27,180 bases of DNA, from NCBI GenBank assembly GCA_008931825.1, contig QXVZ01029965.1, forward strand, positions 1 to 27,180, in the 5' to 3' direction. The position numbers and the translations under genes were made by a program. The DNA comes from Phallusia fumigata. Taxonomy: Eukaryota > Chordata > Ascidiacea > Phlebobranchia > Ascidiidae. Every line of letters starts with the position of its first letter. Positions within the stretch are counted from its first letter, which is position 1. Positions 21,701-27,180 of this stretch are shown here, one piece after another. The notes beneath the pieces were generated by a model that saw only the letters and a list, made by a program, of their open reading frames with translations, did no database searches and was not told the DNA's origin.

Positions 21701-22326
21701 CGGGCTTGATTTTACTGACGACCCTGCCAGCAGCGAGAAGGTAAATGCTAAACCAGAGGTGGAAACACGTACTGAAGAAAGCGAGGCTGCAACGAACATT
21801 GAATGCCCAGAGGAAAGGGTCGTTTCGTCGCCGCCCAATGAAATCACATCAAACAACGTGTCCACTAAACTGAATCAAACCGATACAAAGCTAAAAAGGC
21901 TTAGGAAGTTTTTGTCTACCAGTCAACAGCGCAGGTTTGAAACGGTGACGAATTTTACGGATTCAATGAACAGAGAGGATCTTCCCTTGACTGCTCGCCG
22001 TAAAAAGTCGCGCAAGGCGGGAAAGGGCAAAAAGGCTGAAAGTAAGCGCATAGTTTCATGCCTATTATGTTATTTTACTAGAATAAGAACTATTTTACTA
22101 GAAGTTTTATTTTTCAGACACCAAAACTGATGACGAGTTCACTGTCAAAACTTCCAAACAAGTCCGTAGTTTTGTTATTGAATTGTTAAATCGTATTTTC
22201 TGTTTTGTATGCTACTCTTATTTTTTTTAGAAACGACGGGAACAGCGACAGGGAAAGAAGAAGAAGATAGGCAGCGAATATTACAGCTCAGCTAATGTGA
22301 AAAACAAAAACCGAAAACAATTATAA
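18718..22326 (+). CDS. GNL2: Nucleolar GTP-binding protein 2 (60S ribosome assembly GTPase)
   Basis: Fifteen in-phase exons: 18718-18790, 18849-18942, 19092-19186, 19253-19386, 19542-19655, 20008-20145, 20212-20370, 20443-20556, 20630-20758, 20822-20926, 21090-21248, 21321-21428, 21561-22041, 22118-22161 and 22231-22326 (TAA), 680 residues. The N-terminal NGP1 domain has [23 protein letters not shown] and [10 protein letters not shown]. The circularly permuted GTPase follows in the order G4 NKVD (259-262), G5 HAS (286-288), G1 GYPNVGKS (321-328), G2-like AGETK (346-350), G3 DCPG (365-368). A Glu/Thr-rich acidic segment and a Lys/Arg-rich tail ending NRKQL complete it. GNL2 (yeast Nog2) binds pre-60S particles in the nucleolus and gates nuclear export. 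All GTP-binding motifs are intact. An acceptor (AG at 18704-18705) 12 nt before the ATG suggests a trans-spliced leader. One intron holds an inverted-repeat element. Confidence 0.97.
19696..19965. mobile_element. Putative short inverted-repeat element (MITE-like), copy 2
   Basis: This 270-bp element in a GNL2 intron has terminal inverted repeats GGGTTGCCAACT (19696-19707) and AGTTGGCAACC (19955-19965). It has an internal hairpin word AAAGGATTGTCCTTT and several ataaagga words. It matches 4331-4646 over most of its length. It is non-coding and no clear target-site duplication was found. Confidence 0.7.
20961..21010 (-). mobile_element. Possible SINE remnant in GNL2 intron
   Basis: The words gattagaactcacaacc resemble the B-box region of the SINE at 16906-16923 (gattagaacccacaacc). 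The rest of the element is not recognisable, so this may be a remnant or a related tRNA-like fragment. Confidence 0.35.
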
Positions 22327-22335
22327 AGCGACGTA

Positions 22336-22341
22336 AATAAA
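22336..22341 (+). terminator. Polyadenylation signal AATAAA for GNL2
   Basis: AATAAA begins 10 nt after the GNL2 stop codon. This is close but plausible for a compact genome with short 3' UTRs. Confidence 0.55.
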
Positions 22342-23156
22342 AGCGATACATAGGGCGATGTCGAAATTGTGAATGTAAAGATTTTTTTTCTGATACAGGT
22401 TGGTTACAGGCCGGGATCGTGCTTCGTCATATTAGTAGGCACAAAAAGGCTACAACACTTACAGTGCAGTACCCAAGTAGAGGCCTTGCCAACCAAACCT
22501 ATACAACGCCGTTTTCTTCTCTTTTAGTTAGTACCTTCTCGCGCGTTTAACATGGCAAATGAGAATAATACACTCGAACATAACAAATTCAAAAAGATCG
22601 ACATTTCTGTCACCTGGTGAAAAAGCGCTTTACTTTAAAAATATTTTCAATGAGCTAAAGGAAATTTTTTCGAAAACATTGGCCCACCACCACAAACTTT
22701 TAAGCCTAAGAGTCTTTTGTTGTCCAAACGTACACTTATTTGGTCGTCTGTGAAGTATTGCAGCACTGTTTGCACAAAAGACTTATAAAGCCATTACAGA
22801 TACTTCAAAAAAAGCAACCCTAAATTACCTGGATGAAATTTGTCGTTTTGAAAAGGATATCTTGAGTCAACTTTGGAGAAAGCGATCTGTCTAAAGTGTA
22901 AACTTTGGTTTTCCAATAACGTACAGAGACCCCGATAATGTTAATAATAACCACCGCGTCATAACAGTAGGCCTACTTCATATTTGCTTCTTACCTGCGT
23001 CTGTCCAACAAGCATATAACTAACCGAAAATTTTTACCCGACATATTAAAACGTGACCAGTCTGACGCCCTTCAGCAGAGCGTGCCCTGTGAAGCCACCA
23101 TTTCTGCTGCCGGTGCCATCGAACACTGCATGTTATATGTTTAGGTGAGGTATAGG
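22342..23156. other. Region downstream of GNL2
   Basis: Apart from the broken frame at 22552-22894 I see no gene here. The word gtaggcctac(t) occurs near 22967 and again near 24124. Confidence 0.4.
22552..22894 (+). pseudogene. Uncharacterised intronless reading frame broken by one TGA
   Basis: The frame starting at 22559 runs 112 codons to TAA at 22892-22894, interrupted only by TGA at 22751-22753. The first part carries SPGEKALYFKNIFNELKEIF and the second ALFAQKTYKAITDTSKKA followed by YLDEICRFEKDILSQLWRKR. Both halves have the mixed amphipathic composition of real protein, and several stops would be expected by chance at this base composition. An ATG at 22552, in another frame, opens MANENNTLEHNKFKKIDISV, so the original start may also be shifted. 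I do not recognise the family. Options are a decayed gene or retrocopy, a sequencing error in a small gene, or a chance frame. Confidence 0.35.
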
Positions 23157-23750
23157 GTGAAATTCGGTAATACCACAGGTAACACTTTTAGATGGAGTGA
23201 AGCTCGAAAATACCGCAGGTTACGCGTTTAGATGGAGTGAAGCTTGAAAATCCCACTGCAGGTAACGCGCGTTCAGATGGGGTGAAATTCGTAAGTACCG
23301 CAGGTCCGTTTAGATCGGGTAAAGCTGGAAAACACCGCAGATAACGTGTTTTAGATAGAGTGAAGCTCGAAAATACCGCAGGTAATAGAGTGAGCGCGTT
23401 ACCTGCAGTATTTTCGAGTTTCATTCCATCTATTTACGTTACCTGCAGTATTAACGAGTTTAGTCCTATTTAAACCTGTTACCTGTGGATTTTACGAGTT
23501 TTGACGCATTTAAACGCGTTACCTACAATATTTTCGACTTCCGCATCTAAACGCGTTACCTGCTGTATTTTCGCACCAAAGCGTGTCGTCTGTGGCATTT
23601 ACCTATTTTGGCCATTTCAACGGGTTTGCGGTATTTACGAGATTCGTCGCATCAAAACTGGTTACCTGCGTGTTACCTGTAGCATTTGCAATTTCGTCCA
23701 ATTTTTCCCCATCTGAATGCGTTACCTACAGTATTCGAAGTTTTCGCGAC
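23157..23750. repeat. Head-to-head inverted minisatellite, about 40-bp units
   Basis: The left arm (23157 to about 23388) has six units marked by accgcaggtaacgcg, starting about 40, 43, 42, 37 and 41 bp apart. Each unit also has tttagatggagtgaagctcg. The right arm (about 23396-23750) carries the same unit in reverse complement (cgcgttacctgcagtatttt), with clear markers at 23401, 23441, 23481, 23521 and 23558, then decaying units to 23750. The dyad centre is near 23392, where gctcgaaaataccgcaggta faces its near-complement. Open frames here on either strand come from the repeat and are not genes. Confidence 0.9.
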
Positions 23751-24153
23751 GCACGAAGTGCACCAAGTGTTTAAGCATTATTCAAATAGGCCAGTCCCGA
23801 AAATATTTTTGGGGGAAGCACCAGGGAGTGTGTTGTTTGGGCCGTGGGGTGGTTTTGTAAAAAGCAACTGGTTATGGCGTAACTGTAAATAGTCGACAAA
23901 GTCAGTATGGATTACAATTTTGTGTGCAAAGTTGGCTTACATTTTTACGCTTTGTTTTTAAATAGTTTGATAGTTGGCAAAAAACTTTCAACAAATCACT
24001 TGTTCAAGCATCCATGTCATTTTGTAAAACATAATGAACTTTTTTATCAATAGTGTTTAAGTGCAACATAGTGGTGGAGACTTTTCTTGTTCTTATACTT
24101 GGAATTAAAACAAACAAATCAAAGTAGGCCTACAGAATAGAATCGAAGCAATA

Positions 24154-27100
24154 ATGGAAGTTGATCCACAACAGGTAACTGGAAGTCTAAAATGACTAAG
24201 TGGTAGCTTTGTGTAAACTTACTATTTCGCATGTTATTTTATGTATTGTATTAAATTTCACATAACTTAAAAGATGGTTGATTTTATTTCCAAACCGTAA
24301 CATCAGGTTTAAACTTTTTTGGGTCAAAATTAATAAACATTTCTAAATAACAAGTTTTGACAAACTGGTTTGTTTAGGTAATGTCTTATCATTAAATATT
24401 ATAACTGGACAAAAATAAAATTGATCAAAAACATCTGTTATCAGAAATTTATGGTGTTCTAACTCTAAACTTATATTTAATGTAACAGCTTTTTGTTTTG
24501 TCACCATATTTATCAGTTTACCATTTGACAGTTCAATTTTGGAGGTTGAAAATACACTAAACCTAGTTACCGTCTTTTAACCTTGATAACTTATTCTTTT
24601 TTTACTTCCTCTTTAAAAATGGGAAACAGTGTTTCAACATGACAATATCAGTAAATTAAGCCCTACCAAGTAATTGCAAACAACGCAAACCTGGTAAAGT
24701 TATTATGGGTCCTCTTCCAAGAAGGGGACACATGTTGTTTTTTCTGTCTAACGCAAGTTTGTCACCATGTTTTGGTCAAGAAAGAGTCATTCAAATTTTG
24801 ACACATGATAGATATGTTTTTAAACCAAAATATTCAGTTTTTTTACATTTTGCCCCAAATGCAAAATGATCTGACCTGAGGGAGTGATTGACGAGTTTAT
24901 GATACAAGCGATGCATTGCTCAGCGGTTGGTAACAGGCTGCTATGTCACACATAAACTGGAGTTTGTTCAGTGCAGTCAGACGGGCGATTTGCTAAAAAA
25001 ATTAGGCAGTGGCGACCTCAATATGTTTGCTATTTTACGATGTAGAAGACAGTGCGGCACAGCAATTTATTTTATTTTTTATTTTTAGGCATGCCATTTA
25101 AATGCCTTATGATCATATACAATACTATAGTTGTATGTATCATACATGCAACACCTCCCAACATATATGAAGAAATTGTCATGTTTTTTTACTTTTATGA
25201 CAGATGAAGCTGAGCTGTTGATATTACACCACTGTAATTGCATAGTGCTAACCGAAATCTGTTGGCTAAATAATGCTGTACAAGCAATGTTGTTTAATTT
25301 ATAGCGCATTACTGAAACCATGTTGGAAAGGGTCGTTTAAAGTGGTGGCAATGAGGTTTAAATCATGCATTTGACATTGAGATTGTAATTGGCATGAGGT
25401 AAAAAATAATTTGGTTAGATTATATATGAATGAAAATCTTTACTTTTAAATTTTTAAAACTGATTCCAAAACTGATCCTGTTCTCAAAACATCACTACTA
25501 TTTAGAAATTGCATGTGTTGGGGACCCATATGGTTATGCTAGCTGTAACTATCATGTTATAAAATGCTAAGGGAATTAGGGACCCAATGTAATGTGGGTA
25601 TTGAATATATATCTAATACAATAAATGATATGGCACATGTGGAAAACATCATTTAGGGGTGATAGTGTATGTAGAATGAAAATATGGAGAACGCCACCAT
25701 GCTGGTTCTAGATAGGTCCGTTTATTTAGCACAAAAAAACCTAGTGTCTCTACGCACTATAAACCCAAACATTACTTAAAATATTGCTTGGATATAGTAA
25801 TAGGTCCCTTTCCTGGGCATAAACACAAAAGTTATCATGGATGAATTATTTGTCCAATGTGAATTGTTGGGGGATGTTTGACATCATGGTGTATTAATTT
25901 TTGTGTTTGACCCTATAGGATCAGCAGTTACCCCTCCAGTCCCCTAAAATGGGTACAACTATTATGACATTTGGACAGATTATAGAACATGACTTTGTGG
26001 TGCATTGATTGCTGTGTTTAACCCTTTATTGTACCAGTCCTTAAATGGGTTTAATAGTTAAACAATAAAATTTGTATATGTGGGTTTGCAATATGGTGAA
26101 AACCATCCTATTTTTCATGACATTTTATGAAAACACATGAAAAATATTTTAAATATATTACACATATTTCAGGCCACGTCTCAACAGGATGAAGATCATC
26201 ATGACTCTTTACCAACGCAAAGTTCACCCCATGATTTGAATGCAGTTCGAGGACCACCAGTTTCGATGAACGGTGATTTTGAACCAAGTTCAATGGTAAG
26301 TGTTGCTAATTAGGAAACAAAAAGCATACACATGTTTTTTTATGTTTTTCTTTGCAGCTTTCCGGTAGCGATTCACCTTTCTCCCTGGAGTCACAAAAAG
26401 ATTTTCAAACCTACAAGGTATGCAGGACCAGAGTTTCAAACAAAACGCCTGTTTGTTTAGTCTAATTTCACTCAATAGCAGAAAAATGAACGCATAAACA
26501 ACATCAAGGACATGCACACATGTTGCATGCATTTAATGATTTTAATCAACCAAACACAATGATTTTGATCAAACTGGTTTGGACCAGGAGTCAACAGCAA
26601 ACAAATATCACTGGTAATTGGTGATAAACAAACAAGTAATGGTTCACAAAATTTACCAGCACTCCACAGAGGCAGTTTGAAACATCAACTTCATGCATGG
26701 CAGAGTCGGCAGTTTAGAAATTCATTGAAATTTTGCTTAGCTCACTGTTTGCCACCAACACAAGTTGATGTTTAGAACTACCTCCTTGCAATGCTCAAAT
26801 ATTGTTGAAAACTGTTCTCCACATAAAACTTAGCAGTACAAGCATGTACCACTAGTCAGCATTGCCAACCTAATCCAACACAAATTCCAATCAGATAGTT
26901 TATGCAGAAATTGTTTGTTCTGTCAAATATATTTGTTACCACAAACAAATTTTTTAGTTTACTTGAAAAGGCATGTATAAATTGTAAGTGTTAATAAAGC
27001 AACATAATGGATACAGTACACACAGCAATATTTCACTTGTTGTTGCATGTTTGTTTTGAAAAGCTTGGTAGGAAAAAAAGGGATGTCTGTTACAACTAAT

Positions 27101-27180
27101 TTTATGCACAAACATAATGTACTTTTTTCAGAGTCATATGGAACTCAAACTGAAGTCATTGCAGCGCATGTTTCAGGAAC
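24154..27180 (+). CDS. Unrecognised gene, N-terminal exons (3' end outside window)
   Basis: Four in-phase exons are proposed: 24154-24174, 26173-26295, 26358-26417 and 27132 to the window end. The first gives MEVDPQQ. The second is acidic and low-complexity (ATSQQDEDHHDSLPTQSSPH and onward to FEPSSM). The third gives LSGSDSPFSLESQKDFQTYK and the fourth SHMELKLKSLQRMFQE, which looks like the start of a helical or coiled-coil region. Donors and acceptors are all standard (GTAACT, GTAAGT and GTATGC; ttcAG, gCAG and ttcAG). The composition suggests a disordered N-terminus before a structured domain. I do not recognise the family. The short first exon and 2-kb first intron make the start less certain than the rest. 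Confidence 0.6.
24175..26172 (+). other. First intron of the unrecognised 3' gene
   Basis: This 2-kb AT-rich intron holds a degenerate direct repeat of about 110-bp spacing (about 25877-25963 and about 25988-26060; shared words are tgtgtttgaccct/tgtgtttaaccct and aaaatgggta/taaatgggtt). A stretch at about 24885-25020 is slightly GC-richer but unrecognised. No coding exon was found. Confidence 0.45.
26418..27131 (+). other. Third intron of the unrecognised 3' gene
   Basis: This 714-bp intron has no feature that I can support. Confidence 0.4.

Noticed and set aside
21557-21865. A 102-residue Ser/Val-rich minus-strand frame.
   Set aside because: It is antisense to the large GNL2 exon 21561-22041, whose Glu/Thr-rich codons read as Ser/Val on the other strand.
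23188-23892. Several overlapping open frames of 60-78 residues on both strands.
   Set aside because: Their repeated peptides (such as FSSFTPSK) come from the minisatellite unit and are not independent genes.

Overview
This is eukaryotic, AT-rich DNA with compact genes whose exons are short, mostly 50-250 bp, with GT-AG introns. The predicted proteins match animal families. Probable short trans-splice leaders, abundant tRNA-derived SINE copies and about 4% divergence between two apparently allelic segments fit an ascidian such as Ciona (C. savignyi-like polymorphism). Organism assignment is inference. All gene models below were built by hand from splice phase and remembered family similarity; no database search was run.

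Layout. Positions 1-4907 (+) hold the 3' half of an ABCG2-like transporter gene. A 154-bp tail-to-tail gap separates it from a minus-strand SLIRP-like mitochondrial RNA-binding protein gene (5062-6967). A second minus-strand mitochondrial gene follows, ribosomal protein mL49/MRPL49 (8203-8906). A 1.37-kb divergent interval leads to CCDC157, a 14-exon coiled-coil gene (10272-15264, +). This converges, with only 87 bp between stop codons, on OGFOD2, a 2-oxoglutarate/Fe(II) oxygenase gene (15352-17359, -). A second divergent interval leads to GNL2/NOG2, a circularly permuted nucleolar GTPase of 60S ribosome assembly (18718-22326, +, 15 exons). Downstream are a stop-interrupted reading frame (about 22552-22894), a head-to-head inverted minisatellite (23157-23750), and the 5' exons of an unrecognised gene (24154 to the window end, +).

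The genes do not form one pathway. SLIRP and mL49 share a mitochondrial gene-expression theme, and GNL2 acts in cytosolic ribosome assembly. The most unusual features are structural. Three single-N positions (3417, 13138, 13911) are each followed by a second copy of the sequence just before them, one identical and two diverged, which points to unmerged contig ends or alleles in the assembly. A small inverted-repeat element has landed in a SINE in an ABCG intron, and a second copy lies in a GNL2 intron. No CRISPR array, operon, classical tRNA or rRNA gene was seen, and I found no convincing previously undescribed system.
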